In this document: in pieces, positions 15,875 to 24,902 of the stretch
Layout: every line of letters begins with the position of its first letter
Position numbering within the stretch: the stretch's first letter is position 1
Source of the DNA: Pedosphaera parvula Ellin514
GTDB lineage: Bacteria > Verrucomicrobiota > Verrucomicrobiia > Limisphaerales > Pedosphaeraceae
Assembly (NCBI RefSeq): GCF_000172555.1
Contig: NZ_ABOX02000014.1
Coordinates: 1 to 64,000, forward strand
DNA: 64,000 nt
Direction: 5' to 3'
Made by a program: the position numbers and the translations under genes
Notes under the pieces: generated by a model
Told to the model about the DNA's origin: nothing
Databases searched by the model: none
The model's input: the letters and a program-made list of their open reading frames with translations, nothing else

Positions 15875-18223
15875 ACGTACATGGAGCAACAGGGGCACGG
15901 AGGTTTGCCTGCCGGCTTGATTCTCGACAGCATAACAAAGGCGGTCCATGTCTTGAACCCATTTGGCTGCGGTCAGGAAGATTTGACGTTCGCTCTCGCC
16001 CTTGGGAATGAGAACGCCGCTCAGGCCGATGTTATCCACGATGACGCCATGAGGCAGGTTTTCAACGGTGAAGGTGATCAGGTCTTCATGTCCGTTGCGA
16101 ATTACTTTGAGCCAGGCAGGGATGCTCTGGCCGGGAGCGATGGTGAGTTCGAAGGGTTTCGGGATGGCCTCTGAATTTGTGTGCAGGATTCCCGGGCCGG
16201 CGGCGGGTTCCAGCATCACCCAAAGTTTCGGTTTTTCGCCCAGCTTAATTTTTCCGAAATTGTTTACCTCTTTGGTGATCTTTTGGCCATCGACCATCGC
16301 GGTAGCGATTACCTCGGTCATCGGTTGATTGGTTTCGTTTGGCTGGACGGCATCCAAAGTGACATTGAGGGTGCCTTTGGCTTCGTTGTGACCGGCTTCG
16401 ATCACCAAGGGCGTTGAGACGATATAGCCGGGGGGCAGGTTGGTTATGTCCACCCGGATTTCATCTTCAAAGCCATCGATGCGATCCACGGAGACGGAAA
16501 AGGCCTGGCCGCTGCCTGCAAGAATGGTGGGGTTTGCGCCGTTGAGAGTGACTTTAAAATCCGGCTTTGCTTCCCGAAGGACCAGACGATATACAAAGCG
16601 ATCTCCGCTCAGGCCGCGGGTGTCGGTTACCCGCACCAGATAAGTGCCATCAGCGGGAGGGTTGAAGTGAAGGCGGGAGTCGGTACCAATCCGGCGTTCT
16701 CCGTCATCATCGTTTTCATAATAAACCGGGAAAATGGGCAGACCATTGTTATCCAGCTTTTCGCCCGGCTGATGTGGTTCAACAATATAGCCCACCTCAT
16801 CCAATGCATGGGAAGTGGCGGTGGTGTCGAAGTAGGCCCGGCGTTTGCCATTGGCAGTGTACATCAGCATGTCGGAGTCTGGTCCCTGGGGCATGCGAAA
16901 GAGGCGGCTAACGTCACCCTGCATGTAGTAGTATTCGTTCAGCTCCATCTCGGTCCAGTTATCCAGGCGCATGCCCGCGCCATTGGAGTCGATGGCGCGG
17001 AAATTGATCGCTGAGTTGCGGACTGCCTGAAGTTCCAAGCGTTCCACGGGTTTGCCGTCCTCGTGCAGGATCTCAATTTTGGTATCCGTCGGTGACCCGC
17101 GCTGGGCAGCGACGGTTTCGATGATCCAGTGCTGGCCTTTTTTAGCTGCGAATTTATAGATGTCGGCGTCCGGTTGACCGGAGTTGTTCCAAATGCGTCC
17201 ATCAACGGCACCGGGCGCGGGAATCATCATGGCCTGTTGAGGAGTGTCATTTGGCTCGGTTTCGACTGACTCGGCTTCGTTGCCAGTGAGGACCTTGAAG
17301 CTTTTGCGGCTGCGGTATTGCTCAGGACTTACCGGGACCTCTACTTCGCCACTGGCTCCAGCCTTTACCCTTACTTTGTGGGACGGCGGGAGATTGAAGC
17401 CAGTCAACTCCACTTCTGATTCCTGGTTTGCGGGCACGCTTAACGGATAGCAGCCCACGACCTCCGGAAAACTTCCCATCGAGAGACGGTAGAAATGCTC
17501 CTTCGAGCCAGTGGCCATTTCATCGGTAACACGAATGTGGTAACGTCCACGGGCGGGGATCTGGAAGTGAAGCAATGGATCGCCACCATCAAAACCATTG
17601 TTGGAGGCCAGCAACACACCTTTGTCATTGAAGAGATTCAACGCCGCACCGGCCTTTGAGCCAATGCTTTTGGCATTTACATCAAACACGATCGTTTCGC
17701 CCGCGTTGGCTTCGAATTGGACTTCATCGGCATCTCCCGCGGGATCGAGGATGCCCCAGAAGCTGACTGGCAGCTTCAGCACCGGGCTTTTATTTGTTGT
17801 CGATTCATAAGCTTGTGGCAGGTCATCGACGTAAAGTTTCATCTTGCTGCTTTCGGCTTTGTCATTTTTAACCGACAGATCGTATGAGTTGCGCGGGAGG
17901 TCGGCCGGGGCGATCACTTTGATCCAGGCCGAATTGGTTGTGGTCTCAGCCGTGCGGATGAATTCACCTTTGAGCTTGGGGTTGGAGAACTTTAATTCCG
18001 TGAGGTCGACAAGATTCGTGCCGATGAGTTTGATTTCGGCGCTGCTGCCTCGCTGAATGCCGCGCGGTTCCAGTTGGAAGATTTCCGGTTGGCCGGGTGG
18101 AACCTTCATCCTCTTTTCGGCTTCCTTGGCTTCCCTGGCCGCCTTGGCTTTTGCTGCGGCGGAGGTGTTGAGGGCTAGCAGCGCAGCCAGGCAGATGATC
18201 AATGATTTTGTCAGAACATGCAT
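15845..18223 (-). CDS. large secreted protein with pre-peptidase-like beta domains (operon gene 4)
   Basis: Signal peptide MHVLTKSLIICLAALLALNTSAAA is followed by a Lys/Ala/Glu-rich stretch. An IPT/TIG-like sandwich follows near 50-135 (GIQRGSSAEIKLIGTNL). Then come repeated pre-peptidase C-terminal (PPC)-like modules: DADEVQFEANAGETIVFDV with ARGRYHIRVTD near 165-245, and QPDADIYKFAAKKGQHWIIE near 350 with DGTYLVRVTDTRG near 535. Further Ig-like beta domains fill the C-terminus. No catalytic motif is visible, so it is probably a surface adhesion or scaffolding protein. It is last in the leftward operon, 2 nt after the cytochrome-WD40 gene. The role of such operons in Planctomycetes and Verrucomicrobia is not established. 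Confidence 0.85.
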   Translation of the reverse strand: MHVLTKSLIICLAALLALNTSAAAKAKAAREAKEAEKRMKVPPGQPEIFQLEPRGIQRGSSAEIKLIGTNLVDLTELKFSNPKLKGEFIRTAETTTNSAWIKVIAPADLPRNSYDLSVKNDKAESSKMKLYVDDLPQAYESTTNKSPVLKLPVSFWGILDPAGDADEVQFEANAGETIVFDVNAKSIGSKAGAALNLFNDKGVLLASNNGFDGGDPLLHFQIPARGRYHIRVTDEMATGSKEHFYRLSMGSFPEVVGCYPLSVPANQESEVELTGFNLPPSHKVRVKAGASGEVEVPVSPEQYRSRKSFKVLTGNEAESVETEPNDTPQQAMMIPAPGAVDGRIWNNSGQPDADIYKFAAKKGQHWIIETVAAQRGSPTDTKIEILHEDGKPVERLELQAVRNSAINFRAIDSNGAGMRLDNWTEMELNEYYYMQGDVSRLFRMPQGPDSDMLMYTANGKRRAYFDTTATSHALDEVGYIVEPHQPGEKLDNNGLPIFPVYYENDDDGERRIGTDSRLHFNPPADGTYLVRVTDTRGLSGDRFVYRLVLREAKPDFKVTLNGANPTILAGSGQAFSVSVDRIDGFEDEIRVDITNLPPGYIVSTPLVIEAGHNEAKGTLNVTLDAVQPNETNQPMTEVIATAMVDGQKITKEVNNFGKIKLGEKPKLWVMLEPAAGPGILHTNSEAIPKPFELTIAPGQSIPAWLKVIRNGHEDLITFTVENLPHGVIVDNIGLSGVLIPKGESERQIFLTAAKWVQDMDRLCYAVENQAGRQTSVPLLLHVRKKAAVTASK

Positions 18224-18225
18224 GG

Positions 18226-19647
18226 CTATTGGGAACTAGTGGCGACCCTGGTTTGGGCGTTTGCTGCGGGCTCAAGCTGGGCGGTTAAATCTGAAGCCAG
18301 CTTGCCGGTCGTCGTGTCGTAACAACCGATGGTGCCATCCATGCGGCCCACCACGAGGGTTTTGTCGTTTGCCACGAAGGTCACGGCACGCACCCAATCC
18401 GGTTGGACTTCGATCAGCGCACGTTCGGTCAGCTTGTCTGCGTTCCAAAGTTTTACCGTGCGATCTTCGGCGGAAGAAACCAGGGTTTTTCCATCACTGG
18501 AAAAAGCCAGATTCAAGATGGAGCCCTCATGCGCGAATTTGGAGTCGAGCAGCTCGTTCGTGGTCTCCGCGGCAGTTTCGCTGATTTGCCAAATACGGAT
18601 GCGGTTATCCACGCCGCCCGCCATGAGGCGCTTGCCATCGGGGCTAAAGGCGACGGCGTACACTTCCTTCGTGGGTTGGGATAACGTGTCGCGTCGCTCT
18701 CCGGTCGCGACATCCCAGAGTTTCACGGTGCGGTCGGCGCTTGCGCTGGCGAGGATTTTGCCGTCGGGCCGAAAGGCGAGACCAAAGATGGCGCCGTTGT
18801 GGCCGGAGAGAGTTTTGATTTCCTTGCCGGTTTCGACATTCCAAAGAATGATTTTCTGATCATAGCTGCCGGTGGCGAGAATTTTACCATCAGGTGAAAG
18901 TGCGAGGGCATAGATGGCATCCTTGTGGCCGGTGCAACGGTGGACTACCGAGCCATCAGCCACCTTCCACTGATGCACCTCTCCGTAAATGCCAGGTTCG
19001 CCGGAGGCAGTGAAGACAAAATTCCCATCGGGCGAGAAAGTGACGCCATTTATATTGCCGCGCGGACCCGTACCTGTCCATTTACGAGGAGCGGAATCCT
19101 TCAAAGACCGCAGTTCCACTTCCCCATATCTGCCAACGGCGAGGAGTTCGAGATTTGGCGCGTAGGCAAGCGACATAATCGGCTTGCGTGGAGCAACCTT
19201 CAGGGCAATTTTGGGCACTGATAATTCTCTGGTGGCAATCGTGCCGAGCGGTGGACCGTGCGCGCCAGCGTCAATCCAGGCTTTGATGGCGGCGATTTCA
19301 GTGGCATCCAGTTTCGGTCGTTTACCCGGAGGCATGATCTTCTTTTTGCCCTCCTTTTCGAAACGGCCTTCGATCATTTGCACGAGCAAACTATCCGCGC
19401 TTTTGCTGGGGACCAGTGCCGCACCGATTTCGCCACCTTTCATGAGGCTCTCGAAATTCTCCAGCACCAGTTTACCTTCGGGGTCCTGCGAACCGTGGCA
19501 ATCGAGGCAATGCTTTTGGAAAATGGCATCCACGGCGGCATAATCGTTCGTTGAGGAATTTTCCGCTTCCGCGTTAACGCAGATGAGAGACAAAATGGAA
19601 AGCAAGGTGCTGGAAGCGAGAAACAGCTTTGTGCCGTGAAGGTTCAT
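18226..19647 (-). CDS. cytochrome c domain-WD40 beta-propeller fusion, exported (operon gene 3)
   Basis: From the ATG at 19647 the protein begins MNLHGTKLFLASS with a Sec signal; an in-frame TTG at 19659 is an alternative start. Residues about 40-130 form a planctomycete-type cytochrome c domain with heme motif CLDCH and the late KIMPPGKRPKL segment that may supply the axial Met. The rest is a seven-bladed WD40 propeller, with blades such as GHKDAIYALALSPDG, GHNGAIFGLAFRPDG and FAHEGSILNLAFSSDG, each closing with a KLW or ILW strand. This heme-plus-propeller arrangement is common beside DUF1549/DUF1553 proteins. It starts 18 nt after the upstream gene. Electron transfer or surface binding are possible roles; no substrate can be inferred. 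Confidence 0.9.
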   Translation of the reverse strand: MNLHGTKLFLASSTLLSILSLICVNAEAENSSTNDYAAVDAIFQKHCLDCHGSQDPEGKLVLENFESLMKGGEIGAALVPSKSADSLLVQMIEGRFEKEGKKKIMPPGKRPKLDATEIAAIKAWIDAGAHGPPLGTIATRELSVPKIALKVAPRKPIMSLAYAPNLELLAVGRYGEVELRSLKDSAPRKWTGTGPRGNINGVTFSPDGNFVFTASGEPGIYGEVHQWKVADGSVVHRCTGHKDAIYALALSPDGKILATGSYDQKIILWNVETGKEIKTLSGHNGAIFGLAFRPDGKILASASADRTVKLWDVATGERRDTLSQPTKEVYAVAFSPDGKRLMAGGVDNRIRIWQISETAAETTNELLDSKFAHEGSILNLAFSSDGKTLVSSAEDRTVKLWNADKLTERALIEVQPDWVRAVTFVANDKTLVVGRMDGTIGCYDTTTGKLASDLTAQLEPAANAQTRVATSSQ

Positions 19648-19665
19648 CCGTGATGGCAATTAATA

Positions 19666-22098
19666 TCAATGGTTGAAGAGAAATTCCTTGCTGCTGAGGA
19701 GCGCCCAATAGATGTCCTCCAGAGCGGCACGTTTGTCTTTTTCCCCGGCCTGATCAATCGTCGCCACCATTTTTTGTTTTTCCGTAGCCGTGGGAAAGCG
19801 GGAGAGAGAGGTGAGGTAGGCATCTTCGATGATCTTGTCTGCAGGAATCTTGTCGGCCATCCATTTGGCAATGATGTTTTCCTTGGCTTCCAATTTTTTG
19901 TTGAGAGTGGTGCCGTTGGCGATGTGCAGGATCTGGGTCACGTTGGGTTCGGCAGTGCGTTCGCATTCGCAGGTTTTCTCCCGGTCGGGACGGCCGAAGG
20001 ATTTTAGGAAATAGGAATCGACGTTGGAATCGGGCAGTTGGATGGCTCGCCAGCCTTTGGGATAACCCTTGAAGTCACCAGAGGTGGCGGTGGCCTCGGA
20101 GAGGGTGTCGAGCAACACTTCCGCCATGAGTCGGCGCGGGTAATAATGAGAGTAAAAGCGGCTATCATCCTCATTTTCCTTCAGTGGGGTGCTGGTGCGC
20201 TGATAGGTTTCCGATTGCAAAATGGTCCGCATCAAGGCTTTCAAATCGAACTTTTGGTCTGCAAGATAATTGGCGGTGGCGGAAAAGAGTTTTTCATTAC
20301 TCGCGGGATTGGTGACACGCAAGTCATCCACATTTTCCACCAGACCGACGCCGAAGTAGTTTTTCCAAATACGGTTTACGATGGCGCGAGTGAAGTAGGG
20401 ATTGTCACGGGATACCAGCCAATCGGCAAAGTGGTTGCGACGGTCTTCGGTGGATTCCAAGGACATTGGTGTGCCGTCCAAAGGTTCGGGAGGTTGGGGC
20501 TTGCCGGTGAGAGGCTGGATTAAATCACCCGTGCTGGCGGCGAAGACAATGTTTTCGCCTTCGACGGGGCCGTTTTTGGTGCGGACGCGCGCAAAGAGAT
20601 TCGCCATTTTATAATATTGATCGTTCGTCCATTTCTCCATGGGGTGGTTGTGGCACTTGGCGCAACCGATTGACATGCCGAGAAAAGCCTGGGAGGCAGT
20701 CTCCGCCATCAATCGGGGATCGTCATGCAGCACGTAAAAGTTCCCAGCACCATTCTGAAGCGTGCTGCCGCGCGAGGTGATGAGGTCGCGCACCATTTTG
20801 TCCCAGGGAGTGTTGGCCGCGACGTTGTTGTGAATCCAATTGTAATAGGACCACATAGCGGCGGGCTTCAGTTTCTTGCTTTGGACCAGCAAGAGATCGG
20901 ACCATTTGTAGCTCCAGTAATCGACAAACTCAGAGCGGTTGAGGAGCGTTTCAATCAACTTGTCGCGCTTTTTGGAATCCTTGTTCGTGAGAAAATCTCG
21001 GGTTTCCTTTTCGGTGGGGAGGATGCCGATGGTATCGATGAACGCGCGGCGGATGAACTCGGAATCAGTGGATTTGGGAGAAGGCGGTAGATTCAAGCTC
21101 TGCAGCTTCGCCATGACCATTTGGTCGATGAAATTCCTCTTTTTTGCCTTCGTGAAGAGGTTTTTCTCCACTTTGTTTGTGTAAGGAACGGTTGCGGTGG
21201 AAACGGCGATGCGACTCAAGTACCAGCCCGTGATGGCACCTTCACCGAAGCCGATGGTCTTGACGAGGCCGTTGTCATCGACTTGAGCGACAGAGCCATT
21301 GGCGGAGGTGTATTTGACCCAGTGCGTGACGTCTTCGGTGTGGCCATCGGAGAAGTGAGCGAGGACATTGAGCTGTTGCGTTGCGCCGGGCGTGGCGATG
21401 AAGTGTTCCGGCAGGAATTCAATGCGCTCGATGCGTGGTTCGTTTTCTTTTGGGCCGGGAGTGCCGGAGGCGATCCAGTCGGCGAGGATTTTGTAATCGA
21501 TGGAATCGACTTCGAAACGTTTGCCGCCTTTGTGGGGCACGGTTCCGGTGGGCTTGAGCAGGATGAGGCTGCGTCCGGGATCGCTGGGGACGATGCGGCG
21601 ACCGATGGCGCGCCGGGTAAGGGTGAGATAATCGCCTTCGTTATCGTAGCCGCGCAGGGAGAGTTTAAAACCATTCTGACCGGCAGCCGCACCATGACAG
21701 GCACCGGCGCTACATCCAGCCTTGGCGAGGACTGGTTGCACATGATTGCGGAAGCTCCACTCGAACGGTTTGTCCATGTTCGTGACCGTGACGTCAGCCT
21801 TGGCGGTTTGTTTGCCGACCCTGGCTTGGATGGTGACGGTGCCGTTTTTGAGCGGCAGGGCGATGCCATCCTGGATTTTCAGAATGTGGGGATCGCTGGA
21901 TGTGAACGTGATGGCGTTGGTAAACTGGCCGACGAATTGGTTGTCCTTGAAGTTCTCGACAATCAGTTGTTGATGGGCGGCGCTGCCACTGAGTTGGAAT
22001 TTGGAGGGAAGGATGGCGATGGAGTCAGCGGCATGGACCTGTTGGGAAATCAAGACGCCGAGACAACACGCAAGGGCATGGATGCTTTTGGAAAACAT
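19666..22098 (-). CDS. DUF1549/DUF1553 protein with Ig-like and cytochrome-type domains (operon gene 2)
   Basis: An 810-residue exported protein with signal MFSKSIHALACCLGVLISQQVHA. A BIG2-like Ig domain lies near 30-105 (SSDPHILKIQDGIALPLKNG). A cytochrome-like segment around 115-215 has CSAGACHGAAAGQNGFKLSL, where the heme-type motif reads CxxxCH rather than CxxCH. A second Ig-like domain (GATQQLNVLAHFSDGH) precedes the DUF1549 region (FIRRAFIDTIGILPTE near 345), which also carries CAKCHNHPMEKW. The DUF1553 region closes with FTRAIVNRIWKNYFGVG and YPRRLMAEVLLD. The architecture is typical of Planctomycetes and Verrucomicrobia; biochemical function is unknown. It sits 3 nt after the DUF1501 gene. 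Confidence 0.92.
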   Translation of the reverse strand: MFSKSIHALACCLGVLISQQVHAADSIAILPSKFQLSGSAAHQQLIVENFKDNQFVGQFTNAITFTSSDPHILKIQDGIALPLKNGTVTIQARVGKQTAKADVTVTNMDKPFEWSFRNHVQPVLAKAGCSAGACHGAAAGQNGFKLSLRGYDNEGDYLTLTRRAIGRRIVPSDPGRSLILLKPTGTVPHKGGKRFEVDSIDYKILADWIASGTPGPKENEPRIERIEFLPEHFIATPGATQQLNVLAHFSDGHTEDVTHWVKYTSANGSVAQVDDNGLVKTIGFGEGAITGWYLSRIAVSTATVPYTNKVEKNLFTKAKKRNFIDQMVMAKLQSLNLPPSPKSTDSEFIRRAFIDTIGILPTEKETRDFLTNKDSKKRDKLIETLLNRSEFVDYWSYKWSDLLLVQSKKLKPAAMWSYYNWIHNNVAANTPWDKMVRDLITSRGSTLQNGAGNFYVLHDDPRLMAETASQAFLGMSIGCAKCHNHPMEKWTNDQYYKMANLFARVRTKNGPVEGENIVFAASTGDLIQPLTGKPQPPEPLDGTPMSLESTEDRRNHFADWLVSRDNPYFTRAIVNRIWKNYFGVGLVENVDDLRVTNPASNEKLFSATANYLADQKFDLKALMRTILQSETYQRTSTPLKENEDDSRFYSHYYPRRLMAEVLLDTLSEATATSGDFKGYPKGWRAIQLPDSNVDSYFLKSFGRPDREKTCECERTAEPNVTQILHIANGTTLNKKLEAKENIIAKWMADKIPADKIIEDAYLTSLSRFPTATEKQKMVATIDQAGEKDKRAALEDIYWALLSSKEFLFNH

Positions 22099-22101
22099 GG
22101 C

Positions 22102-23475
22102 CTAGAAAAGTTCCTTGATGGCTTGCGTTCCGTAATCGACGAGGGAGAACGGGCGGCCTTGCGGGCCGGGCAGGTGGGTGGTCAGGTCCAAACCAAGGGA
22201 ATGATAAATGGTGGCGACGATTTCAGCGGGGCTCACCGGGCGTTCGGCAGGGTAAGCGCCGATTTCATCGCTCTTGCCGACGATGCGGCCGCCTTTGACG
22301 CCGCCGCCTGCGAAATACATGGTCCAACACTGTGGCCAGTGATCACGACCACCGGCAGGATTTACCTTGGGAGTGCGGCCGAACTCGGCGAGGTTGCAAA
22401 CCATGGTGTTGTCCAAAAGACCGCGTTGGTGGAGGTCTTCGATCAAGGCGCTGTAACCCTGGTCATACATCGGCGCGACGATGTCCTTCATGCCCGCGAT
22501 CGAGGTGAAAGGTTTCGAGCCGTGGATGTCCCAGGTGATTTCGCCGAAGACGGTGATGAAAGTATTGATGGTGACGAAGCGGACACCGGCCTCGACGAGA
22601 CGACGAGCAAGCAAGCAGGATTGGCCGAAGCGGGTCATGCCGTAACGTTCGCGGACTTTCAGCGGCTCTTTGGTGAGATCGAAGGCTTCGCGCGCCTTGG
22701 TGCTGGTCATGAGACGATAGGCGGAGGCGAAATTGGTATCCATCAATTGCGCGCTCGGATTGGCCTCGAAATTTCTGACGGCATCATCGACGACGTCGCG
22801 CAATTCACGGCGGCGTTCGAGTCGGACTTCGCCGATTTCAGTCGGCGGGAGCAGGTCGGGCACCTTGAAATCTTTTTTGGAAGGATCGGAATTCAGGACA
22901 AAGGGATCGTAGGCCTTGCCGAGAAAGCCGCCTTCCTGGCCGTGCGGCATGTTGCCGCCGGTGGGGCCCATGGGCTCGGGCAGGAGGACGTGGGCGGGCA
23001 GTTCGTTGCGACGGCCTTTCAGAAACTCCAAAGCGCAGCCAGCGTGCGGGGTAATGATGCCACCGGTAAAGAGGCGACCGGTCTGCATCATTTGATGGCC
23101 GGTATCATGGACGGCGGCGGCGGTGTGGTAGCAACTGCGGACGAGGGAAAACTTGTCCGCGATTTTGGCGTGCAGCGGGAAAATCTCGGAGATCTGGATG
23201 TCAGGGTTGTTGGTGCGGATGGGCTTGAAGGGACCGCGAATCTCGGACGGGGCGTTGGGCTTCATGTCCCAGGTATCGATCTGGCTGGGAGCGCCCAGGT
23301 TGAAGATCATGATGCAGGCCTTGTCATCCTTGGGATTGGTGGCGCCCATGGCCTGCAGCGCGGCGAATTTCGCCATGGTCAGGCCGATGGCCCCGAGCGC
23401 CCCCACCTGGAGGAAATCGCGACGGGTGACGCCGTCGCAAGTTGTAATCGAACCTTTTCCAGAGAATTTAAGCAT
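22102..23475 (-). CDS. DUF1501 protein, Tat-exported (operon gene 1)
   Basis: First gene of the leftward operon. The N-terminus has a twin-arginine signal (TRRDFLQVGALGAIGLTMAK), so a folded, possibly metal-containing protein is exported. DUF1501 belongs to the alkaline-phosphatase/sulfatase-like superfamily. Visible conserved pieces are LGAPSQIDTWDMKPNAP near 55, RSCYHTAAAVHDTGHQMMQTG near 113, TWDIHG near 333, and the late NTMVCNLAEFGRTPKVN and GRDHWPQCWTM that carry candidate metal ligands. Length 457 is normal. DUF1501 genes nearly always pair with DUF1549/DUF1553 genes in these phyla, as here. A 2.4-kb antisense frame over this gene and its neighbour is a codon-bias shadow. Confidence 0.93.
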   Translation of the reverse strand: MLKFSGKGSITTCDGVTRRDFLQVGALGAIGLTMAKFAALQAMGATNPKDDKACIMIFNLGAPSQIDTWDMKPNAPSEIRGPFKPIRTNNPDIQISEIFPLHAKIADKFSLVRSCYHTAAAVHDTGHQMMQTGRLFTGGIITPHAGCALEFLKGRRNELPAHVLLPEPMGPTGGNMPHGQEGGFLGKAYDPFVLNSDPSKKDFKVPDLLPPTEIGEVRLERRRELRDVVDDAVRNFEANPSAQLMDTNFASAYRLMTSTKAREAFDLTKEPLKVRERYGMTRFGQSCLLARRLVEAGVRFVTINTFITVFGEITWDIHGSKPFTSIAGMKDIVAPMYDQGYSALIEDLHQRGLLDNTMVCNLAEFGRTPKVNPAGGRDHWPQCWTMYFAGGGVKGGRIVGKSDEIGAYPAERPVSPAEIVATIYHSLGLDLTTHLPGPQGRPFSLVDYGTQAIKELF

Positions 23476-23969
23476 GGCGGTACAGGGTTTGACGCACTTT
23501 CATCCAGCTAATTCATGGTAATTTATGCCATTCGGGCGACAGAGTAAAAGAAATCTTGTGTGGGGTGGGTTACATGATTGGGTGATTATTTAATACCTGA
23601 GTATGTTTCGTTAGATTGTGGCCACAAGAAAGCGCCCTCCTAAATCTCGCTAGAGCCAGCCTGTCGCCATTAAAGGATGGTGCCTGCGGCCTCCGCCTTG
23701 CCTCAAACCAAAATCCCTCCTGCGATTCGGAAATTTCTTCCGGTATTCGGTATATGATATCGCAGCTCATTAAAGACCTTTGGATGTTGCAGTGGACGCT
23801 GAACGGATTTCTGGAGGAGGCTGGATGACCAAGTGAGTTCAGTGCAATGCATTGTAAATATCAAGAGCCGCCCTTTACGCCTCTTTTATTATCCGGGAAA
23901 CAAGGTCTCGGTTCCGGAAAAGTTAGCTCTGTTCATCCGTGTTCGCCTGTGGTTTTAATACTTTCGTAA
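23476..23969. other. intergenic region between divergent genes
   Basis: No convincing gene. It holds the 5' regions of the DUF1501 operon (leftward) and the aminotransferase (rightward), and the truncated MITE copy ending at 23754. Downstream of the MITE there is nothing I can assign. Confidence 0.6.
23680..23754 (+). mobile_element. truncated MITE, copy 3 (right end only)
   Basis: The right-hand 75 bp match copies 1 and 2: TGCCTGCGGCCTCCGCC, GCCTCAAACCAAAATCCCTC, and the end CGGTATTCGGTATA. The left half and left inverted repeat are missing. Just upstream, CGCCAT/ATGGTG occupies the place of the CGCTAT/ATAGCG stem of the other copies. Confidence 0.75.
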
Positions 23970-24902
23970 ATGGGAACACATTACATTCAGGCTAATACCG
24001 ACGGGCGATTGCATCCGGCCAGTGAACCTTCCATCAGCCCCTTGAATAGAGGGTTTCTGTATGGCGACGCGATTTACGAAGTGTGGCGCACTTATGGATG
24101 CACTATTTTTGCCTTCGAGGAACATTGGCAGAGATTGGAGCAGTCCGCCCGCGCCCTGTATATGGAATTGCCGCTCGACCGGGCGCGGTTTCTCGGAGAA
24201 GTCCGTCGCACGGTGCAGGCGTTTTTTGAAAACAACGGGCAGGCAACTGAATTTTACATCCGGCTGCAAATCAGCCGCGGCGCGGGCGCAATTGGATTGG
24301 ATACGGGATTGGCGGACCATGCGAGTTACGTCATTTTGGTGCAACCGCTCAAGGAGCAACCAGAGAAATGGCAGCAAAGCGGCATGCGCTTGAGCGTGGC
24401 GACCAGCCTGCATCGGTTGCATGCCGACACCGTTAATCCGGCATGGAAAACCGGCAATTATCTCAACAGCATTCTCTGCCTGCGCGAAGCTCGATCACGT
24501 GGCGCTGACGAAGTGTTGATGACGAACCTCGCGGGAGAGATCACCGAGGCCGCCGTGTCGAACCTGTTTTTCGTGCGGGACCAAATATTGATTACGCCTC
24601 CATTATCTGCCGGCATTCTTGCCGGGGTCACCCGCCGCTTCATCATTGAACAAGCGGCGCCAAGGGCGAATCTTCAAGTGCGCGAGGAGACCGTGCGGGT
24701 CGAAGAATTGAAAGCTTTTCGGGAATGTTTCCTCTCCTCGACAACGAAAGAAATTGCTTCGGTGGCAGCGATTGACGAAGTGAAATTTGCGATCGGTGAA
24801 AACGGTGTCGCACAAAAATTACGCGAGGCTTTTAAAGAATGGGTGCGGGAGTATCAGGCGGGCCATCCGGAGTTGAAAATCGGCGCTAAGCTTGTGCCTT
24901 GA
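23970..24902 (+). CDS. class IV aminotransferase (branched-chain/D-amino-acid transaminase type)
   Basis: PLP-dependent enzyme of fold type IV. Landmarks are LNRGFLYGDAIYEVWRTY near 25-42, the PLP Lys160 in NPAWKTGNYLNSIL, and EVLMTNLAGEITEAAVSNLF near 180-200, followed by LSAGILAGVTRR that binds the cofactor phosphate. The 310-residue length fits IlvE, D-alanine transaminase or 4-amino-4-deoxychorismate lyase. The exact substrate cannot be settled from sequence alone, although the RGFLYGDAIYE motif is closest to the IlvE/D-alanine aminotransferase group. It stands alone on the plus strand. Its last 17 nt overlap the end of the convergent peptidase gene. Confidence 0.92.
   Translation: MGTHYIQANTDGRLHPASEPSISPLNRGFLYGDAIYEVWRTYGCTIFAFEEHWQRLEQSARALYMELPLDRARFLGEVRRTVQAFFENNGQATEFYIRLQISRGAGAIGLDTGLADHASYVILVQPLKEQPEKWQQSGMRLSVATSLHRLHADTVNPAWKTGNYLNSILCLREARSRGADEVLMTNLAGEITEAAVSNLFFVRDQILITPPLSAGILAGVTRRFIIEQAAPRANLQVREETVRVEELKAFRECFLSSTTKEIASVAAIDEVKFAIGENGVAQKLREAFKEWVREYQAGHPELKIGAKLVP

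Noticed and set aside
21121-23511. A 796-codon frame antisense to the DUF1549/1553 and DUF1501 genes.
   Set aside because: It mirrors two well-supported genes with clear domains; it has no domain, signal or SD and reflects the codon bias of the other strand.
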